NCBI RefSeq assembly: GCF_900094555.1
Contig: NZ_FMAC01000016.1
Location: forward strand, 53,379 to 117,378
Direction: 5' to 3'
From: Martinezella hainanensis
GTDB taxonomy: Bacteria > Pseudomonadota > Alphaproteobacteria > Rhizobiales > Rhizobiaceae
Length of the DNA: 64,000 nt
Made by a program: the position numbers and the translations under genes. Positions 26,095 through 34,255 of this stretch are shown piece by piece. The number at the start of each line of letters is the position of its first letter. The first letter of the stretch is position 1. Under the pieces are notes generated by a model. The model saw nothing but the letters and a program-made list of their open reading frames with translations, made no database searches and was not told the DNA's origin.

Positions 26095-26372
26095 GGTCGT
26101 ACTCTCCACGAATTGTTTCGGATAGCTGCAGCCTCTCGCTCCCCGTCGGCGCAACTGACGGAAATGTCGTAAAAGCTGTGTTGAAGTCAATAGCATGACA
26201 GCAGGAAAAAAGCACCTCCCGCGTGTCAATAGAGTGTCACGGAAGCGCGAGATGCGGGAAGGACACAGTATACTTCCCTAAATATATAGAGACTGCGGCG
26301 GAAAGATCGAGGATTTTTCGGGTCAGGCGGACGCGAATCTGTTCTATAGGGCAGAAAATCCGGGAGTTTTTC

Positions 26373-27185
26373 ATGTCCGAGACCGCCGCAATCATCCAAC
26401 CGACCTTCCTTCCCGTTGGCACGGGCGAGAACGAACGCCAGATCGCCATCGTCCAGCGCGGCGCCGGCAAGGGCGCCAGGAATGTCAGCTTCGTCTGGTT
26501 GTCCGGCTATCGATCCGACATGAGCGGTTCCAAGGCGATGGAAGTGGACGCGCTGGCGGAGCGGCTTGGTATCGGCTGCATCCGCTTCGACTATTCCGGC
26601 CACGGGCAATCCGGCGGCAAGTTCACCAACGGCACGATCTCGCGCTGGCTGGAAGAGGCGCTTGCCGTCATCGATCATAGCAAGCCGAAGAAGATCGTTC
26701 TCGTCGGTTCGTCGATGGGCGGCTGGATCGCACTCAGGGTCATCCAAGAACTGCGCAAGCGCAAGAAGGCACCCGCCATTGCGGGCCTCGTGCTGATCGC
26801 GCCCGCGCCCGATTTCACGATCGACCTCATCGAGCCCAACCTTTCCGACGTCGAGCGGCGATCGCTGGCAGAGCGCGGCTATTTCGAGGAACCTTCGGAA
26901 TACAGTCCAGAGCCGAACATCTTCACCCGCGCGCTCATCGAGGACGGCCGCGCCAATCGCGTGCTCACCGGCATCATCGAAACCGGTTGCCCCGTGCACA
27001 TATTGCAGGGCATGCAGGATGCCGACGTGCCCTTCTCGCATTCGTTAAAGCTGGTCGAGCACCTGCCGGCCGACGACGTGGTGTTAACACTTGTGCGCGA
27101 TGGCGACCACCGGCTGTCGCGACCACAGGATCTGGAGCGCATGCTCTCCGTGGCCGAGACATTGGCGCTGTACAATACGCCATAA
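26373..27185 (+). CDS. Alpha/beta hydrolase, 270 aa
   Basis: Serine hydrolase of the alpha/beta fold. It has the nucleophile elbow GSSMGG (VLVGSSMGGWIAL, near residue 111), an upstream strand motif FDYSGHGQSGG, an acidic residue in LQGMQDADVPF and the C-terminal catalytic His in RDGDHRLS. No signal peptide, so cytoplasmic. The ATG at 26373 has GGGAG upstream; longer in-frame readings lack one. It is divergent from infC. The substrate is unknown. Confidence 0.9.
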   Translation: MSETAAIIQPTFLPVGTGENERQIAIVQRGAGKGARNVSFVWLSGYRSDMSGSKAMEVDALAERLGIGCIRFDYSGHGQSGGKFTNGTISRWLEEALAVIDHSKPKKIVLVGSSMGGWIALRVIQELRKRKKAPAIAGLVLIAPAPDFTIDLIEPNLSDVERRSLAERGYFEEPSEYSPEPNIFTRALIEDGRANRVLTGIIETGCPVHILQGMQDADVPFSHSLKLVEHLPADDVVLTLVRDGDHRLSRPQDLERMLSVAETLALYNTP

Positions 27186-27307
27186 AAACAAATAGATATC
27201 TGCGAAATGCTTCCAATGCTGCCGCCTTCCAGGGCGCCGCGTGAGTGCGCCTGCATAATCTCTGGCAGCAGGAAATTATGGCAACTATCTCCTTGATTGT
27301 GCCGAAA

Positions 27308-27388
27308 TTAACCATATGAGCCGGTTCCGGCGTTAACACTTAAGTAACGATTGACTTCGCGCACCCCCCTACATTAACAATTTGTTAA
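27308..27388 (+). promoter_or_regulatory. CtrA-like binding sites upstream of the transglutaminase-like gene
   Basis: TTAACCAT at 27308-27315 matches the CtrA half-site, and TTAACAATTTGTTAA at 27374-27388 is an exact TTAA-N7-TTAA. A further GTTAACACTTAAG lies between them. The sites end about 30 bases before the probable GTG start at 27420. Control by the cell-cycle regulator CtrA is inferred from motif only. Confidence 0.45.
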
Positions 27389-27419
27389 CAAATGCAGGGA
27401 CGATACAAGGATAGTGGGC

Positions 27420-28019
27420 GTGCGTATTAAGGGCTTGTTGATTGCCTTCGCTGCTATAGTTGCGATGTCGTCGGCGGCGATGCCGGCACCTCAGCAGGGC
27501 GTTTCGATGACCGTCGGCAACGTGACCTCCCAGCCGATCGGACACTACGATTTCTGCCAGAGACACACCGACGAATGCGGCCCGACCCGCAATGTCGGTC
27601 CCGTCGACATGAACGCTGCCTCCTGGGCGCTCGTGAACCAGGTTAACCTGCGTGTCAACAAGACCATCCGCCCAGCGACTGACATGGAAGTCTACGGCCA
27701 GGAGGAATATTGGGAATATCCGAAGACTGCCGGCGACTGCGAGGATTTTGCCCTGCTGAAGCGCAAGCTCCTGATGCAGAGCGGCATTTCCGCCTCCAAC
27801 CTGCTGATGACTGTGGTGCGCAAGCCTGATGGCGAAGGGCATGCGGTGCTGACCCTGCGCACGAAGCAGGGCGATTTTATCCTCGACAACCTCGAAGACG
27901 AGATCAAGGTCTGGACCAAGACCCCCTATTCCTACATGAAGCGCCAGGCGAGCTTCAATGCCGGCCGCTGGGTCACCATCGAGAACGGCAACGACGTCCT
28001 GGTCGGCGCCGTCAAGTAA
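27420..28019 (+). CDS. Bacterial transglutaminase-like cysteine peptidase (BTLCP family), 199 aa
   Basis: Secreted protein with a signal peptide (about 1-22), then a papain-like transglutaminase domain. The triad is visible: Cys in TAGDCEDFALLKRK, His in GEGHAVLTL and Asp in LDNLED. The family in proteobacteria often acts in periplasmic proteolysis linked to adhesion or biofilm control (LapG-like). Two GTG starts are possible, 27414 and 27420. The second has AAGG at the better distance. No LapD-like partner is adjacent. A strong terminator follows. Confidence 0.9.
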   Translation: MRIKGLLIAFAAIVAMSSAAMPAPQQGVSMTVGNVTSQPIGHYDFCQRHTDECGPTRNVGPVDMNAASWALVNQVNLRVNKTIRPATDMEVYGQEEYWEYPKTAGDCEDFALLKRKLLMQSGISASNLLMTVVRKPDGEGHAVLTLRTKQGDFILDNLEDEIKVWTKTPYSYMKRQASFNAGRWVTIENGNDVLVGAVK

Positions 28020-28040
28020 GCGAAGACACAAACGCTACAT

Positions 28041-28078
28041 GCAGGAAGCCGGTCCAATGGGCCGGCTTCCTGCATTTT
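28041..28078 (+). terminator. Strong intrinsic terminator
   Basis: Twelve-base perfect stem (28041-28052 with 28062-28073; GCAGGAAGCCGG / CCGGCTTCCTGC) followed by ATTTTC, 21 bases after the stop of the transglutaminase-like gene. Confidence 0.85.
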
Positions 28079-28107
28079 CGGACGTCAAAAGAACGATCTT
28101 CGCGTGA

Positions 28108-28213
28108 CCAGAGCGGTTCAGCTTTTCATGGAATCTTTGAAGCGCTCTAGCTCTTTGTTTTCTCGCAATTCCGGACGGAAACCCGCTGCGCACTTTTCCT
28201 GGAATTGCTCTGG
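28108..28213. repeat. Dispersed intergenic repeat, copy B
   Basis: The reverse complement matches 57146-57250 over about 105 bases by eye, with blocks GAGCAATTCCAGGAAA, TTTCCGTCCGGAATTGC and AAAGCTGAACCGCTCTGG nearly identical. It lies between convergent genes, just before the mbfA stop. A third, diverged copy is at 798-880. Confidence 0.8.
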
Positions 28214-28224
28214 CCGAATGCGGC

Positions 28225-29208
28225 TCATCCATTTCCAATCAAAATGCCAGCGCCCAGTACCAGCGAACCGCCGAGGACGACCTGGAAGGCCGCCCGCAGG
28301 AACGGCGTCTCCATATATTTGTTCTGGATGAAGGCGATGGCCCAGAGCTCGAAGAAGACGACGACGGCCGCAGTGATCGTCGCGGTCCAGAAGTGCGGGA
28401 TGAGGTAGGGCAGTGCATGGCCGAGGCCGCCGAGCGCGGTCATGATACCGCAGGCAAGGCCGCGCTTGATCGGCGAACCGCGCCCTGAAATCTTGCCGTC
28501 GTCATGGGCCGCCTCGGTGAAGCCCATGGAGATGCCGGCGCCGACCGAAGCCGACAGGCCGACGAGAAAGGTCTGCCAAGTCTGCTGCGTGGCAAAGGCG
28601 GCGGCGAAGATCGGCGCCAGCGTTGAGACGGAGCCATCCATCAGGCCGGCGAGGCCCGGCTGCACATAGGTGAGCACGAACTGGCGGCGCGCTTGCGCAT
28701 TCTCTTCGTGCTTGACCTCTTCCGGCGTATGCTTCTCGCCAAGCATGCGGGCGACATCTTCATGGCCCTGCTCGGCGAGTGCGAGATCGCCGAGAAGCTG
28801 GCGCGTCGAAGCATCGGACACCTGCTTGGCCGCTTCGACATAGAAATTGTAGGCCTGCTGCTCCATCGCCTCGGCCTCATCGCGCATGGCATCGAGGGAG
28901 AGGTTCTTGCGCAGCCAATCCGGCTTGCGCTCGTAAAAGCCACGCACATGCTCGCGCCTGATCAGCGGAATACGCTCGCCGAAACGGCGGCGGTGCATGT
29001 CGATCAGCGTCTTGCGGTGCGTATCCTCCACTTCGGCCATATCCTCGAAAACCTTGGCGGATTCGGGATAGTGCGGGCGAAGCGTATCGGCATAGGCGAG
29101 ATAGATGCGCGAATCATCCTCTTCTGCCGCGATGGCGATCGCCAGGATCTCCTGTTCGGAAAGGGAGGTGAAAGGGCGTTTCGACGGGCGGAATAGGCCT
29201 AGCAGCAT
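28225..29208 (-). CDS. mbfA: Membrane-bound ferritin-like iron exporter (erythrin-VIT1 protein), MbfA
   Basis: N-terminal ferritin-like diiron domain (about 15-165) with carboxylate/His ligands in AAEEDDSRIYLAYA, EDMAEVEDTHRK, EAEAMEQQAY and ALAEQGHEDVA. A C-terminal membrane domain resembling vacuolar iron transporter VIT1 follows (about 185-327). In Bradyrhizobium and Agrobacterium MbfA exports iron and protects against iron and peroxide stress, and is repressed by Irr. An Irr-type box lies 18-40 bases upstream of the start. Length matches the family. Confidence 0.95.
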   Translation of the reverse strand: MLLGLFRPSKRPFTSLSEQEILAIAIAAEEDDSRIYLAYADTLRPHYPESAKVFEDMAEVEDTHRKTLIDMHRRRFGERIPLIRREHVRGFYERKPDWLRKNLSLDAMRDEAEAMEQQAYNFYVEAAKQVSDASTRQLLGDLALAEQGHEDVARMLGEKHTPEEVKHEENAQARRQFVLTYVQPGLAGLMDGSVSTLAPIFAAAFATQQTWQTFLVGLSASVGAGISMGFTEAAHDDGKISGRGSPIKRGLACGIMTALGGLGHALPYLIPHFWTATITAAVVVFFELWAIAFIQNKYMETPFLRAAFQVVLGGSLVLGAGILIGNG

Positions 29209-29225
29209 CGGGGCAACCTCATGAC

Positions 29226-29248
29226 TTTAGAATTATTCTAATTCTAAA
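29226..29248. promoter_or_regulatory. Irr box (iron control element) of mbfA
   Basis: 23-base AT-rich element starting TTTAGAATTATTCTAA and ending TTCTAAA. It holds overlapping palindromes built from TTAGAA and TTCTAA half-sites. This matches the ICE motif bound by the rhizobial haem-sensing regulator Irr. It is placed directly upstream of mbfA and could also affect the divergent haemoglobin gene. Confidence 0.85.
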
Positions 29249-29469
29249 GTGGGTAATTGCGTCGGTCAAGCGCGGAGGCGCCGTTGCAGGGAGAAAATCG
29301 TGCCGGAAAATTTGCGGCCGCCCAACGGGTTCGCGGAAAATGGCGGCGTGACTTTGACAGATTGCCGCAACAGCTCCATGACGTCTTGGCCGCGCTGGGA
29401 AATTGCATACATAGAGGTCGAAAGAAGTCGGAGCAGCGAGCTTCCACGCGCCCGCACTCGGAGAACATC

Positions 29470-29937
29470 ATGGAAAACGAGATACAGGCCCGAGCCGCCC
29501 ATCTTGCCGGCATCCGCGAAAGGGCCGAGGCAGAGATGGCGCGGATGGGCATCGATGCCGCCTTCATCGACAGGCTGGTCGACACATTCTATGGCCGCGT
29601 TCAGGCGCATCCCCGCCTCGGACCGGTGTTCGACGGACGCCTTGCCGGACGCTGGCCAGATCATATGGAAAAGATGAAGCGCTTCTGGTCCTCTGTCGCC
29701 TTCAAGAACGGCGCCTATGGCGGCAAGCCTGTGCAGGCGCATCTCGGCGTCGAAGGCATGGCCGCCGACCTGTTTCCGGAATGGCTGGCGCTGTTTTCAC
29801 AAACACTGAGCGATATTGCGCCTTCCATGGAAGCAAAGGACTGGTTCATGGCGACAGCCGAGCGTATCGCCAAGAGCCTGACGCTCTCGCTCTTCTACAA
29901 TCCGGCGCTGGACGATCCCGCGAGGAAGACGGTTTAA
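29470..29937 (+). CDS. Group III truncated haemoglobin, 155 aa
   Basis: Compact globin fold with the group III features DTFYGRVQAHPRLGPVF, HMEKMKRFWSSV (distal region) and the probable proximal His91 in KPVQAHLGVEG. Group III proteins bind haem and are linked to oxygen or NO and peroxide handling, often under low oxygen. The ATG at 29470 has CGGAG seven bases upstream. It is divergent from mbfA, with 261 bases between the starts that include the Irr box. Confidence 0.9.
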   Translation: MENEIQARAAHLAGIRERAEAEMARMGIDAAFIDRLVDTFYGRVQAHPRLGPVFDGRLAGRWPDHMEKMKRFWSSVAFKNGAYGGKPVQAHLGVEGMAADLFPEWLALFSQTLSDIAPSMEAKDWFMATAERIAKSLTLSLFYNPALDDPARKTV

Positions 29938-30102
29938 GGCAGACCGCGCGAAAATGCGGAGTTCGCAGCGGATGCCGACAGGAGAGCGATTGGCGGAGTT
30001 TCACAACTTCCTCGCCAATAACTGCGACAAGAGGTGAGCGATGCCCACTCTCTCAACGGCGGCAAGTCACTTCAAACTCGCCGCTGCAAGGTCAGGCAGC
30101 GC

Positions 30103-30660
30103 CTATGCCTGTGCTTTGCGATAGGCCGCGACCGTAAGCCAGATTGCGGAAAGCAGGAAGTAGAAGGCTCCGAATGCCGCATAGGGGACAATATCCAGAA
30201 TCGTCGGCGCAACCGTGCCGAGGGATTGGCTGAGCATGAAACCGCCGGCAAGGGCCGACTGCGCGCCACTCAGGATCATCACCCATTGAGCGCCGTAGGT
30301 ACGCCAGCGCCTTACGCCGGTATAGAGTTGCAGCAAGCCCGAGAGGATCGCCCAAGCCCCAAACGCGGCCAGGACGGCATAGGTGCTATTATAGGCGGCC
30401 ACGACAACGGCGAGTGCCGTGACGATGCTGACGACGACATTCAACGCTTGGGACGGATTAACCCTCAGGCCGCCGTTAACCCGGGCGTCGACCAGATTGG
30501 CGAGGGCATCCCATACGGGATAGATGACCAGCAGAAATGCGGCGGGCAGCGGCTGTCCGCTGAGGAAGATCGCTGCAGCAATCCAGGCGATCGAGAATAT
30601 CGCACGCGTGAAATAGTAGGATTGCAGCCAGTTGGACTGGGGTGAAATGCGGCTTTGCAT
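30103..30660 (-). CDS. DUF308 (HdeD-like) membrane protein, 185 aa
   Basis: Six hydrophobic segments in pairs, as in HdeD/DUF308 proteins (TRAIFSIAWIAAAIFL, AAFGAWAILSGLLQLYTG, AAFGAFYFLLSAIWLTV). HdeD in E. coli is linked to acid stress; the role here is unknown. An ATG-proximal AAGGAG is present on the minus strand. It is transcribed divergently from a TetR gene with operator-like palindromes between them, so TetR probably represses it. Confidence 0.85.
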   Translation of the reverse strand: MQSRISPQSNWLQSYYFTRAIFSIAWIAAAIFLSGQPLPAAFLLVIYPVWDALANLVDARVNGGLRVNPSQALNVVVSIVTALAVVVAAYNSTYAVLAAFGAWAILSGLLQLYTGVRRWRTYGAQWVMILSGAQSALAGGFMLSQSLGTVAPTILDIVPYAAFGAFYFLLSAIWLTVAAYRKAQA

Positions 30661-30684
30661 CAGTAGGCTCCTTGTATTTACCTA

Positions 30685-30717
30685 CCTACTAGTAGGAAGA
30701 AGACATCATCGAGTCAA
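30685..30717 (-). promoter_or_regulatory. Promoter and operator of the DUF308 gene
   Basis: On the minus strand TTGACT (30717-30712), a 17-base spacer and TACTAG (30694-30689). The perfect palindrome CCTACTAGTAGG (30685-30696) covers the -10 box, so a bound repressor would block it. It shares CCTAC/GTAGG half-sites with the second palindrome at 30777-30794. Confidence 0.65.
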
Positions 30718-30766
30718 CACGACGCTCAAACACCGTTTTGTGAGAACCGGAAGCGCTGTGGCAATC

Positions 30767-30795
30767 TTGACAAGTCGCCTACCAAAAGGTAGGCA
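30767..30795 (+). promoter_or_regulatory. Promoter and operator of the TetR gene
   Basis: TTGACA at 30767-30772 is followed, after 17 bases, by a weak -10 box TAGGCA. The perfect palindrome GCCTACCAAAAGGTAGGC (30777-30794) fills the spacer and the -10, suggesting autorepression by the TetR protein encoded directly downstream. Confidence 0.65.
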
Positions 30796-30800
30796 GCAAC

Positions 30801-31385
30801 ATGAAATCAATAACTTCGACTTCAGAAAAAATTCTGGACATCGCGCAGTCTCTTATCGTGGCAGGAGGCTACAACGGCTTCAGTTATGCCGACATCTCCG
30901 CTGCGATCGGCATCCGAAAGGCGAGCATCCACCATCACTTTCCGACGAAGGCCGAACTGGTCTCGGTGCTGGTGGATCGCTACAGGCAGCAGACCGAGGC
31001 GGGCCTGAAGTCGCTGCGCGAAGGAGTTTCAAGCCCCGCGGAACAGCTGCAGGCCTATATGAACTACTGGCATTCATGCATTCGGGATGCCTCGCTGCCC
31101 TTCTGCGTCTGCGCGATGCTCGCCAGCGAGATGCAGATGCTGCCGGAAGAAGTCGCATCCCAGGTCCAAGGCCATTTTCATAGTCTCGCCAGATGGCTTG
31201 CATCAGTGCTGCAGACTGGGGCTGAAAATGGTCATCTCAGGCTGGACAAGCAGCCTGAGGAAGAGGCGCAAATGCTGATGGCTTCGGTTCATGGAGCGAT
31301 GCTCTCTGCGAGGGCTTTCGGCGACCCAGAACTCTTCATCGCAATCGTTGCCCCCCAGATCGCCAGACTTCAGGCACAGGATTGA
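30801..31385 (+). CDS. TetR/AcrR family transcriptional regulator, 194 aa
   Basis: N-terminal helix-turn-helix (ILDIAQSLIVAGGYNGFSYA, then IGIRKASIHHHFPTKAELV) and a C-terminal ligand-binding helical domain. It lies divergent from the DUF308 gene. Two related palindromes in the intergenic region cover both promoters, which fits a local repressor controlling itself and its neighbour. The inducer is unknown. Confidence 0.95.
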   Translation: MKSITSTSEKILDIAQSLIVAGGYNGFSYADISAAIGIRKASIHHHFPTKAELVSVLVDRYRQQTEAGLKSLREGVSSPAEQLQAYMNYWHSCIRDASLPFCVCAMLASEMQMLPEEVASQVQGHFHSLARWLASVLQTGAENGHLRLDKQPEEEAQMLMASVHGAMLSARAFGDPELFIAIVAPQIARLQAQD

Positions 31386-31465
31386 AAGGGAGTTGCGAGC
31401 CGAGCGTCAATCAATGACCGCCTATGGCCAAAGGCGGCATTTACGGAAAGGCTATGCGCTCAATC

Positions 31466-32380
31466 TCAGCCTTTCGTCGCAAACACCGTTGCCCCGATGC
31501 TGGCGGAAACGACGAGCGCCGTGCCAAACATCTGCGACGGTGTCATCGGCTGCGACAGGATGACGAAGCCGGCAAAGGCGCCGATGGCGGGCTCGAGGCT
31601 CATGAGGATACCGAAGGATGAGGTCGGCATGCGCCTGAGCGCCACCATTTCCAGCACATAGGGAAGCAGCGGAACGAGCAGCGCCAGACCGGCGATTTCG
31701 AGGAGCCCGAAGGCCGTGAGGTTCGGAAGGGCGGAGGCGAAGCCGAAGGGCGTCGAAACGACCGCTGCAACCAGCAGCGACATGGAAAGCCCTTCGAGAC
31801 CCTGAAAAGCATTGCCGACCCTCTTCGTCAGCAGGATGTAGCAGGCCCAGCCCGCGCCGGCGCCGATGGCAAAGAGGATGCCTGGGAGATTGCCGACCCA
31901 CTCTTCGCCATCATAGGCCAACAGCAGAACGCCGAAGGCCGCGAAGATCGGCCAGAGAAGTTGGCGGCTGAGCCCGAAGCCGAGGGTCGCGACCAGCAGC
32001 GGCCCGAGGAATTCGATGGCGACGGCAAGGCCCAGGGGAATGCGTGCGATCGCTGAGAAGAATGAGGTTGTCATCAGCGCCGAGACCGTGCCGAGCGCCA
32101 GCACGCCGAGCCATTGAGAGCGGCTGTAGCTCATGATCTTCGGTCGGACGACGATCGCCAGGGCGATAGAGGCAAAGACAAGCCGCAGCCAGGTCGCGCC
32201 GGCCGGTCCATAGGCATTGATGATCGGAGCCGACAGGGCCGAGCCGAACTGGATGCAGGACATGGACATGACGCACATCAGCACGCCGGCAGCAATTCCG
32301 CCGGTCGATGGCACGACATCCGGATGCGGCATCAAGGCCGCGCCGCCATCCGTGCCACTCTCGATAAGCTTCTGGTCCAT
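31466..32380 (-). CDS. EamA/RhtA-type inner-membrane exporter, 304 aa
   Basis: Ten predicted membrane helices in two EamA repeats, with family features YGPAGATWLRLVFA, AIEFLGPLLVA and SLEPAIGAFAGFVIL. These features resemble RhtA, which exports threonine and homoserine. The start at 32380 is preceded by GGGAGAGG. A longer reading to 32419 would include that ribosome site inside the gene. The gene lies 96 bases downstream of the deacetylase-like gene on the same strand. The substrate is inferred only. Confidence 0.88.
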   Translation of the reverse strand: MDQKLIESGTDGGAALMPHPDVVPSTGGIAAGVLMCVMSMSCIQFGSALSAPIINAYGPAGATWLRLVFASIALAIVVRPKIMSYSRSQWLGVLALGTVSALMTTSFFSAIARIPLGLAVAIEFLGPLLVATLGFGLSRQLLWPIFAAFGVLLLAYDGEEWVGNLPGILFAIGAGAGWACYILLTKRVGNAFQGLEGLSMSLLVAAVVSTPFGFASALPNLTAFGLLEIAGLALLVPLLPYVLEMVALRRMPTSSFGILMSLEPAIGAFAGFVILSQPMTPSQMFGTALVVSASIGATVFATKG

Positions 32381-32476
32381 GACCTCTCCCGTTTGGCGGG
32401 TTTTTAGAGGTCTGGCCATATGCTGGCAAATTCAAACTTTTCATCCTGCGATCAGGCGCTTTGATACAAGCACCTC

Positions 32477-33502
32477 TCAGGCCTCGAGGCCTCTCAGTAC
32501 ATTGGCGACGTTCAGGCCGATCTCGGGCACGCCGTAGCCGCCCTCCATGCAGACGAGGACGGGCAGCCCCGCGGCCGAGACGCGCTCGCCCATGCGGATG
32601 AAATCCTCTGACGTCAGCTTGAAGAAGGAGATCGGATCACGCTCGAAGGTATCGACGCCGAGCGAAAGCACGATCGCCTCCGCGCCGAAGGCCTTGATGC
32701 GGGCAAGCGCATCGTCGAGCGCTGACGACCAGACCTCCCATGGCGTGCCGCGCGGCATGGGATAATTGCGATTGGTTCCGAGACCTTCGCCCTCGCCTTC
32801 CTCGTCGGCATGGCCGAGGAAATAGGGAAAGGCATGGATGGGATCGCCATGCAGCGAGGCGGTGAAGACATCGCCTCGCCCGTAGAAAATGTCCTGCGTG
32901 CCGTTGCCGTGATGAAAGTCGACATCGAGCACGGCAACCTTGGCCGCACCGCGATCGCGCAGCCGCTGCGCCGCGACGCCGGCATTGTTGATGAAGCAAT
33001 AGCCGCCGAAGAGGTCGATACCGGCATGATGGCCCGGCGGGCGGCAGAGCGAGAAGGCAAAGCGATTGCCGGCGTTCAGCCAATCGGCGCCGGTGAGGGC
33101 GCAGCGCATGGAGGCGAGCGTCGCTTCATAGGACCCCTTGGTGATCGAAGTATCGGCTGCATTGGCATAGTGGCCGATCATGCCGACGATATTGTCAGGC
33201 ACGCGTTGGCTGGTGCGCCTGACGGGGAAGGAATTGGCGATCGCCTCGCCCGTGTAACCGGCGGCGACCCAGCGTTCCCAGGCAACGCCGAGAAAATCGA
33301 GATAGGCCGGATCATGGACCTTGCGCGCCGTCTCCAGCCCATGGATCTCAGGCGCAACGACATCGGTAAAACCAGCCTCCTTGACGGCGGCCAGAATCCA
33401 TTCGGCGCGGAAAGGCGCTTCGAAGGGCGTGACGAGCTGGCCATCGTGCAGCTCGGTCTTGGCATCCCTGAGCTTGTGATCCTCCGAATAGATGACGCGC
33501 AT
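32477..33502 (-). CDS. Histone deacetylase-like (acetylpolyamine amidohydrolase type) enzyme, 341 aa
   Basis: Zinc deacetylase of the arginase/deacetylase fold. Active-site motifs are visible: CRPPGHHAG (paired His), VLDVDFHHGNGTQD (zinc Asp and His) and a later zinc-Asp region LSLGVDTFERDP. Bacterial members of about 341 residues remove acetyl groups from acetylated polyamines or similar amines. The start at 33502 follows GGAGGAGG; the longer reading upstream is not family-like. The downstream EamA exporter may be co-expressed. Confidence 0.92.
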   Translation of the reverse strand: MRVIYSEDHKLRDAKTELHDGQLVTPFEAPFRAEWILAAVKEAGFTDVVAPEIHGLETARKVHDPAYLDFLGVAWERWVAAGYTGEAIANSFPVRRTSQRVPDNIVGMIGHYANAADTSITKGSYEATLASMRCALTGADWLNAGNRFAFSLCRPPGHHAGIDLFGGYCFINNAGVAAQRLRDRGAAKVAVLDVDFHHGNGTQDIFYGRGDVFTASLHGDPIHAFPYFLGHADEEGEGEGLGTNRNYPMPRGTPWEVWSSALDDALARIKAFGAEAIVLSLGVDTFERDPISFFKLTSEDFIRMGERVSAAGLPVLVCMEGGYGVPEIGLNVANVLRGLEA

Positions 33503-33639
33503 GCCTGCCTCCTCCATTGTCCCGCAGACGCCAAGGCTTACATGGATCGCGCCCGAGAAAAAAGAGCAGCGGGCGGCCTTGAACATCATTGCAAACGACT
33601 GCACCTTCCGCCTGCATTGGATGAAGCGAGGGCAGTAGC

Positions 33640-34245
33640 ATGAAAATCCTGATGGTCGATGTCGACGGTGTGTTGGTTCATGGCCGGCCGAGCGACGGGC
33701 TGCCGCTTTTTACCTATCTGGAGCGCGATCTCGGCTTACGGCTCGAGGTGCTTCAACAGGCATTCTTCAAAACCTGTTGGGTCGATATCGTCACCGGTCA
33801 TGATGCGCTGGAGCCGAGGCTTGCGGAGGTTCTCGGCAGGATCGCTCCCCATCTCAGCGCCCGAACGCTGATCGACTACTGGTTCGAAAACGACTCCCGC
33901 CTCGACCACAGCCTGCTCGAAGACTTGGCCGCCCTGCGTGCCGCGGGAACGAAAATGTTCCTTGCGACCAACCAGGAGCATATGCGCGCCGCCTATCTGA
34001 TGGACGAACTCGGGCTCTCCTCGCGTTTCGACGGCATCTTCTATTCCGCCGCCCTCGGCCATCAGAAACCATCAACCGAATTCTTCCGGTTCGCGACCGA
34101 ACGCGTCGGGCTTCCCGCGAGCGAGATCGGCTTCATCGATGACGTCGAGGCCAATATCGCTGCAGCGCGGCAATTCGGATGGAAAGCAATGCAATGGACA
34201 TCGGGTTCCAAGTTGCGAGATGCCATCGCTGCCTTCTCTGCCTGA
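33640..34245 (+). CDS. HAD family hydrolase, 201 aa
   Basis: Phosphatase-type HAD fold: motif I DVDGVLVHG (nucleophile D7 and D9), motif II FLATNQE, motif III Lys in GHQKPSTEFF and motif IV IGFIDDVEANIAAA. It is close in style to YihX-like sugar-phosphate phosphatases, but no substrate can be assigned. It is divergent from the deacetylase-like gene and convergent with the GNAT gene ten bases away. Confidence 0.9.
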   Translation: MKILMVDVDGVLVHGRPSDGLPLFTYLERDLGLRLEVLQQAFFKTCWVDIVTGHDALEPRLAEVLGRIAPHLSARTLIDYWFENDSRLDHSLLEDLAALRAAGTKMFLATNQEHMRAAYLMDELGLSSRFDGIFYSAALGHQKPSTEFFRFATERVGLPASEIGFIDDVEANIAAARQFGWKAMQWTSGSKLRDAIAAFSA

Positions 34246-34255
34246 GTGATCCCTG

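Noticed and set aside
32388..32407. CCCGTTTGGCGGG plus T-run as a terminator
   Set aside because: It lies in the leader of the EamA gene on the opposite strand, the stem is only four bases, and no plus-strand gene ends there.
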